From Nemertoderma westbladi (Eukaryota > Xenacoelomorpha > Nemertodermatida > Nemertodermatidae), in the NCBI GenBank assembly GCA_032718475.1, contig JAUCBJ010003064.1:1-32887 (forward strand): a stretch of 32,887 nucleotides of DNA, read 5' to 3'. The notes under the pieces were generated by a model. The model worked only from the letters and a program-made list of their open reading frames with translations, searched no databases and had not been told where the DNA came from. Shown here in pieces: positions 10,246 through 20,361 of the stretch; position 1 is the stretch's first letter, and each line of letters opens with the position of its first letter. The position numbers and the translations under genes were made by a program.

Positions 10246-10923
10246 ATGCTGCGATCTCAATCATCCAATGACTGTTTTGAAACGTCAGCCCAATTGGATG
10301 TCTCGAAAACTTCTGTTTTACCAACTGGATTGCAATGTATGCAACATATGATGTACCTGCGAGAACAGGTAGTCAATGGAAAGACAAACATTGCGGACGA
10401 ATCTCGCAACTGCGCTCAAACTGTTCTTCAAATTTGGGCGAAAGCAGGAATTCCAACAGTAACAAGTATCACATGCCTTGGTGAGCGTATTAAACGACTT
10501 TTCTGTCGCAATATTAGTCTGAAAAAAATCCCCTTGGCATGGCGTAATAATGACATAGTTAAAAAACAATTTGAGTCTTACGAAACGGAGTTAAACAAAT
10601 TATTTGATGTAGCAGCTTGTAAGTGTGATTTATCTCCTGGGTCTCGTTGCAACTGTAAACCACATAATAAAATTCCTGAGTGTGAGAAGGCCTTTCTAAT
10701 AGACCAACGTGGTGATCGAAGAATGGTAATTTCATTTAAAATTGACCGTATTGAAACTCACAGGCAGGCAAAGCGGCTAAATGTATGGAAACTGATCTAT
10801 CCAGAAATTATAGTTCTAGGCCTACTACTATTAGCTCCCCACAAAAGGAACCAAGTGATACAGAGAGCGATATTGACAGCATCAGTATCATTAGCAAAGA
10901 CTCAATATAACGTGGGTAGATAA
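10246..10923 (+). CDS. Hypothetical protein in the GPCR intron, possibly transposon-derived
   Basis: A 225-codon ORF with an ATG (aaacATG) and balanced composition lies in an AT-rich intron on the host strand. The protein is mostly helical-looking (LQCMQHMMYLREQVVNGKTN, CAQTVLQIWAKAGIP). It then has a cysteine cluster (CKCDLSPGSRCNCKPHNKIPEC) that could bind metal, followed by FLIDQRGDRRMVISFKID. I recall similar unannotated proteins in invertebrate genomes but cannot name a domain. The last ~45 residues look out of character (hydrophobic IIVLGLLLLAP). From about 10,770 another frame gives a Ser/Asp-rich tail ending ISIISKDSI at 10909, so a frameshift near there is likely. The ORF may be the remnant of a mobile-element gene. 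Function is unknown. Confidence 0.55.
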   Translation: MLRSQSSNDCFETSAQLDVSKTSVLPTGLQCMQHMMYLREQVVNGKTNIADESRNCAQTVLQIWAKAGIPTVTSITCLGERIKRLFCRNISLKKIPLAWRNNDIVKKQFESYETELNKLFDVAACKCDLSPGSRCNCKPHNKIPECEKAFLIDQRGDRRMVISFKIDRIETHRQAKRLNVWKLIYPEIIVLGLLLLAPHKRNQVIQRAILTASVSLAKTQYNVGR

Positions 10924-12732
10924 CGAGTGTTATAATACCGGTATACACCCTATGGTATATATAACAGTATTACTACAGACTGATATCAATCACTGAATAC
11001 CGGTATATAAGTTTAGCCTAAGTTATATAAATATATAATAAGCTTACTGTAAACACCAATATTATCAATAATTAAATAATAACTGATTATATCCGATATT
11101 AGGAATTATTTCCCTTTTCTCTATTACTGATATTAAACAATAGGTTCAACTGATATTAAGACCTAATTAATGTATAACAGGCCTACTAATTTATAAATCT
11201 GAATTTGTTAAATTTATAAAATTATGTGTACCCGTAATGGATTTTGTCAATTATTGAAATAAATGTTATTATTTCTGAGTACAAAGTCACTACACAGAGG
11301 TTTGAAGTTCTCAGTGGAGTGCTACTTGTTAGACACTAAATACTGATAATTCTACTTAACTAAGTTACTTATCACTACAAATTACTTAAAATGCTAAAGA
11401 AATCACCGGTCTGTCCTACGCCAAGCAATCCTGAAATAGTACCGGGGTTAATTTAACTATTACGGTATGCATAACAAGCAGAATTACTATAAGGAATAAA
11501 CTTGGGGACATGAATGTTGTAAATTACTTGCATAAACTCTGAATAATAAATATTACGCTAACCGTACAGACTATTCAAATATAACACAGACCAAAATGCT
11601 GACAGACCACCACCAAGCCTAAAATAAACCACAGTATATGCAGTCTCTAAAATGGTTAGTTAGTAAGCATTCTAGACTACGTAGTACGACTTATTCTTTC
11701 GTTGGGGATTTACCTTACAACTTTGGAAGCCTCTACTGCCTAACTAGCACTTTATTGGACTAATAACCTACACACACTGTAATCCACCTCAGACCTAACA
11801 ACAATCAGAAACAATTCAGCCTATAAGTTACTTTTACAATCCGAGCAAGTATGCACGCCTTCTACTCAATACTACACTTACGGGTAAATAAAGCCAACAG
11901 AAATATGTAAACTCTAAAAGAAATAAGGGGTATACAGGCCCTAGTCTCTTAAACAGCCTACGAATATACAAATATGTTACAATCGAAGTAATACTGCTAT
12001 ACGATACCGGTTTGGCACTACTAAGCCTACAGTTTACCGTCCGACCGGTATGTTAGGGTTTATTGCCTACTGAGCAATAAAAGAATAAATCTATTAATGT
12101 TCTACCAGAACATTTGCAAAATCTATTAATGTTCGCGCTTTTAGACCTTTAACAGTTTAACCTGCTAATTTAAGTGTCTTGCCCTTACTAATTGACATCA
12201 TGTGAAGCCAGTCTAGCGCGGCATATGACCCACGGGTGTGGGAGACTGGATTCTGTTATAGAGAGAGAGAGCAGTAGGCTACTTTGTATTATTCGATTGA
12301 TCACTATTATATAATCTCCGACAACTATATTTACTTTCGGGGAAATATTAACAGTTCCTTTGGGACGTGGCGCTTTAAGTATCAAGCAGAGTTATGACTA
12401 ACACTAATTACAACTAGTGGCAATAAGATAACGCAAATGGCGCATTCTTTATGAATGCTTTATTAACCTTCACACTAACATTATACACTAATATTCACAC
12501 TAACATTACACTGATTTGCCGACTGTCACCGATTTTAATCATATATAAGGAGGATTGCGACTCACATATGTTGGGATTATGAAATAGCCTTTAATTCACA
12601 CAAACCACTATAAATTGAGCCACAATTGCTACTGATACACCCTTCTGCTTACATCAGTAATTAAGAAAGTAAAGGAGGATTTAACGATTATTTATCAGTA
12701 TTCTCCAAATATAACATCCATTAATATATAAC
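10924..12732. other. AT-rich intronic sequence without a gene
   Basis: No coding signal is seen on either strand over 1.8 kb. Several ataccggtat-type palindromes (10,936; 10,998), a short GA run at about 12,258-12,270 and small direct repeats of cactaacattacac type at about 12,468-12,512 are the only visible structure. Confidence 0.55.
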
Positions 12733-14055
12733 AGCAATTAGCTATACAATAGAATTATATTAAATCGCATCAGGGATCCCATTGAGAGACTGCTCCGTGG
12801 AAATCAGAATGGGTTCCGTAAAGGTCGTGGGACCATGGAACCCATTTTGGCACTTAGAAGGATAATTGAAGAGTTATCAAAAAAGAAAGACAGGCATCTG
12901 GCTGTTATCTTTGTTGACTTCTTCAAGGCCTTTGATTCAGTCTCCCGCTCACGTATGTTCAGCATACTTTCATTATATGGGATTCCTGATAAAATTATTG
13001 CAGCAATCAGATCAGTATACGATGGTTCGACAACATTTGTGTCTACTGTTGATGGTGACACAGAACCATTTGAAGTGTTATGGGGCATCCTCCAGGGAGA
13101 CACACTTGCACCATTCTTGTTCATAATTGTGGTTGACTATGTTCTACGCATGTCCTTAGATCATCATAATGATGATGGGGTGATGATAACTCCACCTACT
13201 GGCTCCAGAAGTCGAGGAAATCCTGCCAAGTACCTAACCGATCTAGACTTTGCTGATGACTTAGGAGTACTCTCATAATCACCAGAGGGAGCCCAACGGC
13301 TCCTCAGCTCATTAGAACATGCTGCTTCTAGTGTTGGTCTTTTTATTAACTCCAGAAAGACAAAAATTTTGACAGTTAACTTTGTAAGTTCTCAGCAAGT
13401 CTCTGATCGGATGAGCATAAGCTCAAAGGATGGTATGCTTGAGCATGTGGACGACTTCTGCTACCTGGGTCATGGATCCGGAAGTCAGGTGAAGACCTTC
13501 GAATACGTAAGGGAAAGGCATGGGCAGCCTTGAATAGGCTTTCCAGGATTTGGAAGTCACCAAGAATTAATCGGAAACTTAAGGTCCGATTATTTAGAGC
13601 AGCAGTAGTTCCAGTTCTCCTCTATGGGAGTCCATGCTGGGCTATAACTGCTGAGGACACCAAATCTCTGGATGGCACATTCACAAGAATGCTACGCCGG
13701 GTTCATTGTGTCAAGTACAATGCACACATCTCCAGCCAGACACTATATAACATTGGAGGTGTCTCATTGGTTCCCCCAAGCTTGACACTAGAACAAAATC
13801 GCCTCCGCTTTGCAGGACATTGCTTTCGCCGTGAGGACCATCCAGTGCATAATCTTGTACTTTGGCAGCCTCATGGAGTGAATAAGCATGGTGGACAGCC
13901 CATGACTTTCTTGAGACGCATCTTAAAGGACACTGGCCTTGAAGATGCAGATGATCTTGCAAATGTCATGGGTGATAGGGAGTTGTGGCGGCGCAATTTT
14001 GTCGACAAGCCGGCACAGCATTCTTAAAAATGCAGCTGCAATGCAGCATGCCGAT
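12733..14055 (+). mobile_element. LINE copy 2 (same family as copy 1), 5'-truncated
   Basis: Homology to copy 1 starts near gctatacaat and ends at catgccgat, the point where copy 1 enters its TAG tract. It is inverted relative to copy 1 and lies on the receptor strand. The two copies look very similar at the base level. There is no EN. Flanking simple repeats are not obvious at its 3' end. Confidence 0.9.
12775..14027 (+). pseudogene. LINE copy 2 reverse transcriptase, interrupted
   Basis: The RT fragment runs from the QNGFRKGRGT region through VDFFKAFDSV, LQGDTLAPFLFIIVVDY and LDFADDLGVLS to the C-terminal VDKPAQHS. A nonsense codon (TAA, 13276-13278) follows the FADD box. A 1-bp deletion near 13467 (in the cctgggtcatgg stretch) shifts the frame, which resumes in the ORF from about 13530 to 14027. 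Its intact sequence around LAPFLF shows where copy 1 gained its extra base. Confidence 0.88.
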
Positions 14056-14094
14056 AATAGTTGTTTCAGAGTTATAACAAAAAAAACCAAGGGG

Positions 14095-14142
14095 TGGGTC
14101 AAAAACCACGGGGTGGGTCATATTGACCCCCCTCCCCCGGGT
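14095..14142. repeat. G-rich inverted repeat / hairpin
   Basis: The sequence gggtcatattgaccc is a perfect 6-bp inverted repeat around TAT. It is extended by flanking GGGGT and CCCC runs and preceded by a second gggtgggtcaaaaaccacgg copy. This could be a strong local hairpin or the terminus of an unidentified element. Confidence 0.6.
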
Positions 14143-14149
14143 TTAAAAC

Positions 14150-14798
14150 ACAATATTAATCCAATAATTAATAAATACTCTGATATTAATCTTAAAATCC
14201 TGGTTGCATCTTATAAAATCGCGACATAAATAATATTCCAGAAATTGAACGTCAGTATTGAATTGGAGTTCCAGCCAAATACGTTCAATAACAAATCCAT
14301 TACTTCCAATCCAAGTTTCTTTTTCAACGGTTTTAAAAATTGGAACGCTTTGCCTAATGAAATTAAAAACCTAGATAATCAATATTCTTTTAAATCTACA
14401 GTTAAATCTCACCTCCGTGTGCAATGTAAAAATAGGTACAATAGTCCTACAGTAAGTTATTAGTATATTAATTATTCACTATTTATACTGTAATTACGTT
14501 TTATAATAAATTGTTCTGTACATTACATCTTTATCGTTGAGTCGGACATTGTCACGCTCTTGGTAAAGTTGTACATGTACATAGTGAAATTACGTTTTAT
14601 ATGGGTTTTAGGTTAGCGTAGTGTAATATTGTATTTGTAACCAAGTAACATGAAGGACCCCCTTGGAAATAAGCTGCAAAGCTTTAGGGGTAATCCTATA
14701 TGTTATGTTGGACAATACCTTTATACCGGTACATTGTATGGTGTATTTGTTATTGTTTTTACATAATGTATAAATAAATCTATCTATCTATCTAATAA
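14150..14798 (+). mobile_element. CR1/L2-like LINE 3' fragment
   Basis: A 72-codon frame (14245-14463) ends a LINE ORF2-type protein. It shows the motif FFFNGFKNWNALPNEIKNLD followed by SFKSTVKSHL, which is the usual C-terminal tail of CR1/L2/Jockey-type LINEs (WNxLP...FK..L). A 3' UTR follows, with a cttggaaataagctgcaaag...ctttagggg stem typical of these elements. It terminates in (TCTA)n at about 14,778-14,797. Everything upstream of the tail is missing, which indicates 5' truncation. Confidence 0.8.
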
Positions 14799-14853
14799 AA
14801 ATTTTTTATTTGTGTAAATGAATCTTTTAACAGACAATTAATAATATTTTCAG

Positions 14854-15119
14854 GCACGAAAAAAGAAGACGCTAATAAGTGGATATTACCTGCTATTTCT
14901 GGTTTCTACTTCATTATTGCTATGGCGACAGTCACTGGTAGCCAATTGGAGGTTCGTCCTTTGATAGATGAATCTGCATGGAATTACAAGGCATACGAGG
15001 CTCTTCTTGAGATAATGACCGACACGTTTATGGTTATTAATCAGAGTTTCAATTTCCTTTTCTACGTTTGCAGCAGCAGAGTCTTCAGGAAAACATTCAT
15101 GGATATGATTGGTTGCTGA
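14854..15119 (+). CDS. GPCR last exon, TM6 to C-terminus
   Basis: This terminal exon follows a T-rich acceptor (aatattttcag). Its first two bases complete the glycine codon left open at 2028. It encodes a short loop 3 end, TM6 (WILPAISGFYFIIAMATV), an extracellular loop 3 and TM7 (TDTFMVINQSFNFLFYV). Helix 8 (SSRVFRKTFMDMIGC) and a TGA stop at 15117-15119 follow. The C-terminal cysteine could be palmitoylated. The TM7 motif reads NFLFY where most class A receptors have NPxxY. TM6 lacks the usual CWxP. Such changes occur in divergent invertebrate receptors, so the gene may still work. No frameshift or stop is seen. Confidence 0.82.
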
Positions 15120-15139
15120 AAAAAAAATAAGGCCGTAAG

Positions 15140-15345
15140 ATTATAATGCATGAACTGAATGAATGAATGAATTAATTAATTAATCGATGATTGACTGAAC
15201 GAATGAATGAATTAATTATTGATTGAATAAATAAATAAATTAATTATTGATTGAACGAATGAATGAATGAATTAATTATTGATTGAACGAATGATTGAAT
15301 GAATTAATTAATTATTGAGTGAACGAATGAATTAGTGAGTGAATA
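15140..15345. repeat. Degenerate (GAAT)/(TTAA) simple-repeat tract
   Basis: Compound units such as gaacgaatgaatgaattaat are repeated with variation every ~45-55 bp directly 3' of the receptor stop codon. An AATAAA at 15226-15231 inside the tract could act as the polyadenylation signal, but within such repeats the match is weak evidence. Confidence 0.8.
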
Positions 15346-15559
15346 AATGCAAAGCAAGCAAACAGTTGCCCGAAGCTACTCTTTCGAGCCCACACAATTT
15401 TTTTTACTATCCATTCACCATTATAATATGAATAACAAATTTTTTATATATAAATCAGTAATAATATAAACATCGAAATAATGTTGATAATGAATAAAAT
15501 GTTAACTTCAAGTCAGTCTAATCTTCGTTCTCTAGCTGCCTATTTCACGGTAAAATGAA
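15346..15559. other. AT-rich sequence without a gene
   Basis: No supportable feature lies between the simple repeats and the RT-nuclease pseudogene. Confidence 0.45.
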
Positions 15560-17960
15560 AACGCCTAAAATTTAACACTTTGGCAACCCAGCACCTCGAA
15601 CGTCAATCCACTTCTCCACTTTACCCTCGAACCACGAAGGCAAAGGGAGGCCCCACGGATTCCCGCTAATTGGACCCTGGTACGGACCCAACCCATCGTG
15701 ATACTAAAGGGCTTGCCCCACGACCAAAGGCGCAGTCTGTCCTCTAGGATATAGAGAAGGTGGTTGGCTTGCAATGCCAGAACTGCGATTCAGGAAGAGA
15801 AAAATGGTTAGAAGTCACCACGCTGAGCTGAGACGGCATCCGCATAGAGCATCTTTTTCTCATCTTTGGCCGATTTGAGGACAGACATAGGGGAGCGGCC
15901 CACGTATGACCCGGCATCAAGGTTTAATACCCGAACATTGATCAACGCTTGGGTCTGTGGGTTTAGAGCTCCCCAAATGCCCATGTTACACCGAAGCCCA
16001 GTGGCTCTGTTGACTCCCTGCCCCTCTCTCACCACCAGTTCATGGACAACGTTCCTGGGTCCAAACAAGCGAGCCACGATATCTCCCACTACATCCTGGA
16101 ATTGATTGCGGTGTTGGATGAAGAGGCTGCCCCTTTTGCAGTTTAAACCATGTTATAAAGTCAAAGGGGGCCCCACATCCATTGCAGCAGCTCGGTATTG
16201 ACACTTGGGGGCATCCGTATGAGATTGCGAGTGTATCCCAGAATTCCAATTGGAGACAGATCGAGATTATGGTCGGCTATTGGCAGGGAAGATATCAATC
16301 CACTCGTTCGGAAGTCCGTGGCACGTTTGACTAACCGGCGCCAGCCCTGCAGGAACTAATCTAGCACAGCTTCCAGACTGGCCTTCTCCATCACCAGCTG
16401 CTGTTCCCGTCCCTAGTTTCGTGCCCACTGTAAACAACCAATGTGGTCGGTCAACGAGAATACCTGGTCTCCCAGGATCGATTTGGTGAAGGAACGGGTT
16501 CCTGCTCATGAAGCAGCAATGAATTGGCGGCCTCGGACACTGGGTTCCGCAGCCCGAGGCCAGCTGTGCGGGGGGAGAGGGCAAAGAGACTGTGCTCATT
16601 CATGGAGATTGTGCCGCTGATTACTGCCGAGAGAAAACGTTCTGTTAGGGCGACCTCCAGTAGCTCATATTCCTCACCCCAGTGCGGAGAAACTCACTGA
16701 AGGTAGGCCCATTCCTGCTGAGGTGAGCAGACCATTGCAGTGAATACAGCTTTAGGCTGGGCACCCACTACCTCGGCGAGTCAATCCAGGGAGGCAACCC
16801 ACCCCTCGACCTTGGCTTGGATATAGTTCTTCCGCTCTGCGGGGCCCCCAAGTATCCACCTAGCAATTGGTGATCCGAGACTATGTTGATGTCGTTGACA
16901 CAGCACACCTCTTCCTCGTACTCAGGTGCAACAACGAGGTAACTTTTAGAGGGTTTGGGGAAGTATCCAAAAGTTGGGCCGTATCGGTGCAGCTGGAGGA
17001 ACCATTCGAGGATGAGTGGAAGTTTGCCAGCGTTTGCAGAGTCCTCTGCAAACCAGTTCTGAAGCAGAGGAGGTTTCCGGAGGTGGTGGATGAGTGGGAG
17101 TATCCCGTACTCCTAAGTATTTCAACTGTAGCAGTTGAAAAGAAACAGGGTAACAGGGTAAACAGGGTACGAGCATTCCATAACCCAGCTGTACGGTTTA
17201 GCGAGTCAACTGCATTCGAAGCATCGACAAGGAGAACACCCCAGCCATCTTCACTCCTTTCCTCAAACACTTCTGCCATTGTATGGACTGCGGCCTCGAC
17301 ACCCGCTGATGTGCCAGCGGACAGCTGTTCTGCACCATATGTTGCTGTCACATCATCACCTGTGGCTTCGGCCATGGAACACCCAAATATCAGATGGTGA
17401 CACTCCCCAATACCTATCAGTTGGACTCCTGGACACTTGTCCAGGGTGATCAGCTGGCAGGACATCAGGGCATGTACCGATTCCCAGGGTACTATAGTTT
17501 TTGCGAGGGCTTTTGCTACGCCTGCTATAGAGTCCCATAGACGTTCACTGTGGGCGCTATACCGGAGGAGATGCTTGACTCGAAGAATGTCAAACACTTT
17601 TGACTTGCAGCCTCCCAATTCTAATTCATAGCTGGGTTCTAACACGCCTCCACTCTTCCGGCTGGTTACCCAGCAAACCGCACCGCGGACCTTCCCCCCC
17701 AACATCATCGGGGTAAAGATGCGGACTGTGTGGTCCCTATCTACCCAGGCCGCCTTCCAGTTGCTCCGCTTCCCCGACGAAAACCTGAGGGAGCCGCGCT
17801 TTGCCTATTGGAGGAGGGCCTCCAGATTTCTGGCTCTCCACATACCAGTCTCCGGGTGAGAAGGACCCTGATGTCGGCTGCCTTGATGACTTTCAGGTCC
17901 TTAAGGAGGCATGAGTAGCGAGTCCGCAAGAAGGATCCGATCAGAACGTGCATTGTTAGT
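15560..17960 (-). pseudogene. Retroelement pseudogene: reverse transcriptase plus C-terminal nuclease-like domain
   Basis: Reading on the minus strand, the coding remains begin at or before 17745 (TVRIFTPMMLGGKVRGAV). They continue with LDKCPGVQLIGIGE (17,420-17,460), the motif-A region GWGVLLVDASNAVDSLNRTA, and after frameshifts QNWFAEDSANAGKLPL at about 17,025-17,060, where the catalytic YADD box is degraded to FAED. Next come GYFPKPSKSYLVV and LFALSPRTAGLGLRNPVSEA (near 16,540-16,600). A C-terminal block at 15,580-16,110 has INVRVLNLDAGSY, VLKSAKDEKKMLYADA and GWVRTRVQLAGIRGASLCLR. I recall full-length proteins with this order in many metazoans. The last block has the D...E-x-K layout expected of a restriction-like nuclease. 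Many stops and frameshifts show the copy is dead. The clade name is uncertain. Confidence 0.8.
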
Positions 17961-18205
17961 GTTGTGCTGTAGTCCTGTGATAAACGCTGTGGTCTCCACT
18001 GACAACAGTTCTACCACGGCTCAACCCATGGCGCCGCCTGGTAGTCTATATTTAGAGCCACACAGCTGGGTGGCTCACCTCAATTGACAGAGTAGATCAC
18101 CCGGTGCATCTTCTATTTCCACTAAGGGGCCACCAAAAGCCTTCGTCATCAAATCCTGTGGGTCTGAGTTACTGGGGGTATGTCTAAATTCCAATTGCCT
18201 GACAT
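17961..18205. other. Sequence without a recognised gene
   Basis: No motif is visible. It is probably decayed element flank. Confidence 0.4.
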
Positions 18206-18744
18206 ACTAAAAAACATATGAGATGCCCCTGCAACACCCGTGGGAGGTGCCCCAGACAAACTAGTACCCGTGCGAAATGCCGCAGACGAACTAGTACACG
18301 AGCGCGCATAGGAGGCACCACAGACATACTGACACTCTTGTGAGACGCCCCAGCTCTTAGTAGATGCCTGAGCCACTTCGACGCCTACATGAGACGCCAC
18401 AGACAAACTGGTAGCAGTGGGAGGTGAGGGACCGAATTGTCCGGACCGAATTGTCCGGGACCGAATTGTCTGGACCGAATTGTCCAGGACCGAATTGTTC
18501 TGCTTCCGAGGACGTCACAGACAAACTAGGTCCTGTGAGAGACGCCTCAGACAAACTGGTACCCGAAGGAGACGCCCCAGACAAACTGGTACCCGAGGGA
18601 GACGGCACAGACAAACTGGTTCCAAGGGAGACGCCCCAGACAAACTGGTACTGGTGGGAGGTGCCCCAGACAGATGACGCCCATAGGAGACACCATAGAA
18701 ATACTGACACCCGTGGGTGATGACCCAGACACACTGGACGCCAT
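18206..18744. repeat. 30-bp minisatellite with an embedded 16-17-bp repeat
   Basis: Degenerate 30-bp units close to gacgccccagacaaactggt are repeated along the interval and are most regular at 18,545-18,665. At 18,430-18,500 a different unit, gaccgaattgtccgga, is repeated five times with an occasional extra G. The last 30-bp unit abuts the LINE copy 3 fragment. Several ORFs on both strands here are repeat by-products. Confidence 0.85.
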
Positions 18745-19350
18745 AACTGATCTAGACTTTGCTGATGACTTAGGAGTACTCTCAGAATCACTACAAGGTG
18801 TCCAACGGCTCCTCAGCTCATTAGAACATGCTGCTTTTAGTGTTGGTCTTTTTATTAACGCCAAAAGACCAAAATTTAGACAGCTAACTTTGAAAGTCCG
18901 CAGCAAGTTTTTGACCGGATGAGCATAAGCTCAAAGGATGGTATGCTTGAGCATGTGGACAACTTCTGTTACCTGGGATCATGGATCAGAAAGTCAGTTG
19001 AGGACCTTCGAATACGTAAGGAAAAGGCATGGGCAGCCTTGAATATGCTTTCCAGGATTTGGAAGTCACAGAGAATTAATCGGAAACTTACGGTCCGATT
19101 ATTTAGAGCAGCAGTAGTTCCAGTACTCCTCTATGGGAGTCCATGCTGGGCTCTAACTGCTGAGGATACCAAATCTTTGGATGGCACATTCACAAGAATA
19201 CTACGCCGGGTTGATCGTGTCAAGTACAATGCACACATCTCCAATCAGACACTAAATAACATTGGAGGTATCTCATTGGTTCCCCCAAGCTTGACACTAG
19301 AACAAAGTCGCCTCCGCTTTGGAGGACATTGCTTTCGCCGTGAGGACCAG
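18745..19350 (+). mobile_element. LINE copy 3, RT fragment, interrupted by the Pao LTR
   Basis: This is the same family as copies 1 and 2. It starts at TDLDFADDLGVLSES, with no upstream RT. It shifts frame near 18,860-18,915 and continues as MSISSKDGMLEHVDNFCYLG, LYGSPCWALTAEDTKSLDG and GGHCFRRED. It stops abruptly at 19350, where the next base begins the LTR of the Pao element. The missing last ~80 codons and 3' end should lie on the far side of the Pao insertion, outside the window. Confidence 0.9.
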
Positions 19351-19942
19351 TGTTGCCGTTATTCCCGACACCATGGGTAAAACGTCGATGCTGGAGGCGG
19401 AATTTTCAGACCACGGGATTCCGGCCAGTCACCGGATATTGGGAGTGGAGAAGGAGTCCTATCTGAGATGCAAGATTGCAGTCGAGAAAAAGTTGCATTG
19501 GTTGGAAATAATCTTTAATGTAACCTGAACGTTGTGACTGAACCTTGATTGAGAATAATTTGGGCTTCCACACATCAATATACCAAATATTCACAATAAT
19601 ACACGAACATATAAATTCCTACAGTACATTAATTAATTACCCACTGTTTGCTTTAGATTTTAACCTAACTAATGTTCCCCATTTTCCCTTGGTCCTAGTC
19701 CCGGTACTGTAGTGTCGGCGTCGGTCGACCCTGTTGCGTGTCCGTCCCACCCTTCCCGAACCCCGAAGGGATCGGTCATCAGGAAAGCGGTACGGCTTGG
19801 CTAAGGGTCGGTCAAGTCGGTAGACCCGGTTGCGTGTCCGTCCCACCCTTCCCGAGCCCCGAAGGGATCGGTCATCAGGAAAGCGGTACGGCTTGGCTAG
19901 GGGTCTGTCGGTTCATCGCAGGGTCTCAACCACCTAAGCTTT

Positions 19943-19965
19943 CCGAATCCTTTTCAGGCTCGTAG
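19943..19965 (-). other. GNRA-tetraloop hairpin motif, LTR copy a
   Basis: In element sense: CGAG CCT [GAAA] AGG A TTCG. One stem base change (C to T) still pairs as G-U. Confidence 0.75.
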
Positions 19966-20153
19966 TCACTTCGGTAGCCGAGAAGCTGCTCCGAATAGAC
20001 GGTAGGCCAGTAGAGTTCGGTCCTTTGTCTTTCGACCCCGTTGCGTTTCCGTCCCACCCTTCCCAAACCCCGAAGCGATCGGTCATCAGGAAAACGGTAC
20101 GGCTTGGCAAGGAGTCTGTCAGCCCGTTGTGAGTCCCAACTGTCGGTAGCTTT

Positions 20154-20176
20154 CCGAGTCCCTTTCAGGCTCGTAG
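20154..20176 (-). other. GNRA-tetraloop hairpin motif, LTR copy b
   Basis: In element sense: CGAG CCT [GAAA] GGG A CTCG. This is the consensus form: a 4-bp stem, a bulged A, a 3-bp stem and a GAAA loop. Confidence 0.75.
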
Positions 20177-20259
20177 TAACGCCGGTCGTGGAACCCACTC
20201 CAGGAAGGCAGTCCTCGTCGATAACTTCCTCCGTCTAGTCGGTGCAGTCGGCAAGCTTT

Positions 20260-20282
20260 CCGAGTCCCTTTCAGGCTCGTAA
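20260..20282 (-). other. GNRA-tetraloop hairpin motif, LTR copy c
   Basis: Identical to copy b over the hairpin. Confidence 0.75.
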
Positions 20283-20361
20283 TAACTGCCGATGACCAGG
20301 GACCGCTAAGGATCTGTCTGTCGGTTCCCGTCGCAAATCCCTGACGCAATCAGCAGACTTT

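Larger units (their letters stand above)
2029..14853 (+). other. GPCR intron, 12.8 kb, filled with repeats and transposons
   Basis: The intron begins with gtaaat at 2029 and ends with a T-rich acceptor (aatattttcag) at 14853. It interrupts a glycine codon in phase 1. Its content is listed separately: 67-bp minisatellite, LINE copies in both orientations, fold-back element, an intronic ORF and a CR1/L2-like tail. The assignment rests on matching phase, orientation and continuity of the receptor topology across the gap. Confidence 0.72.

Noticed and set aside
10936-12060. Repeated ataccggtat palindromes as regulatory sites
   Set aside because: They are few, irregularly spaced and in AT-rich filler DNA; no arrangement distinguishes them from chance.
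16867-17400. 177-codon plus-strand ORF
   Set aside because: It overlaps, in antisense, the RT frame with well-matched RT motifs; chance opening in GC-richer DNA is the simpler reading.
18357-18791. 144- and 98-codon repeat-containing ORFs on both strands
   Set aside because: They are generated by the 30-bp minisatellite; neither strand has a start context or unique domain.
19637-20349. Minus-strand ORFs in the Pao LTR (YEPERDSE-like peptides)
   Set aside because: They are short and repeat-driven; the shared peptide reflects the hairpin motif, not a protein domain.
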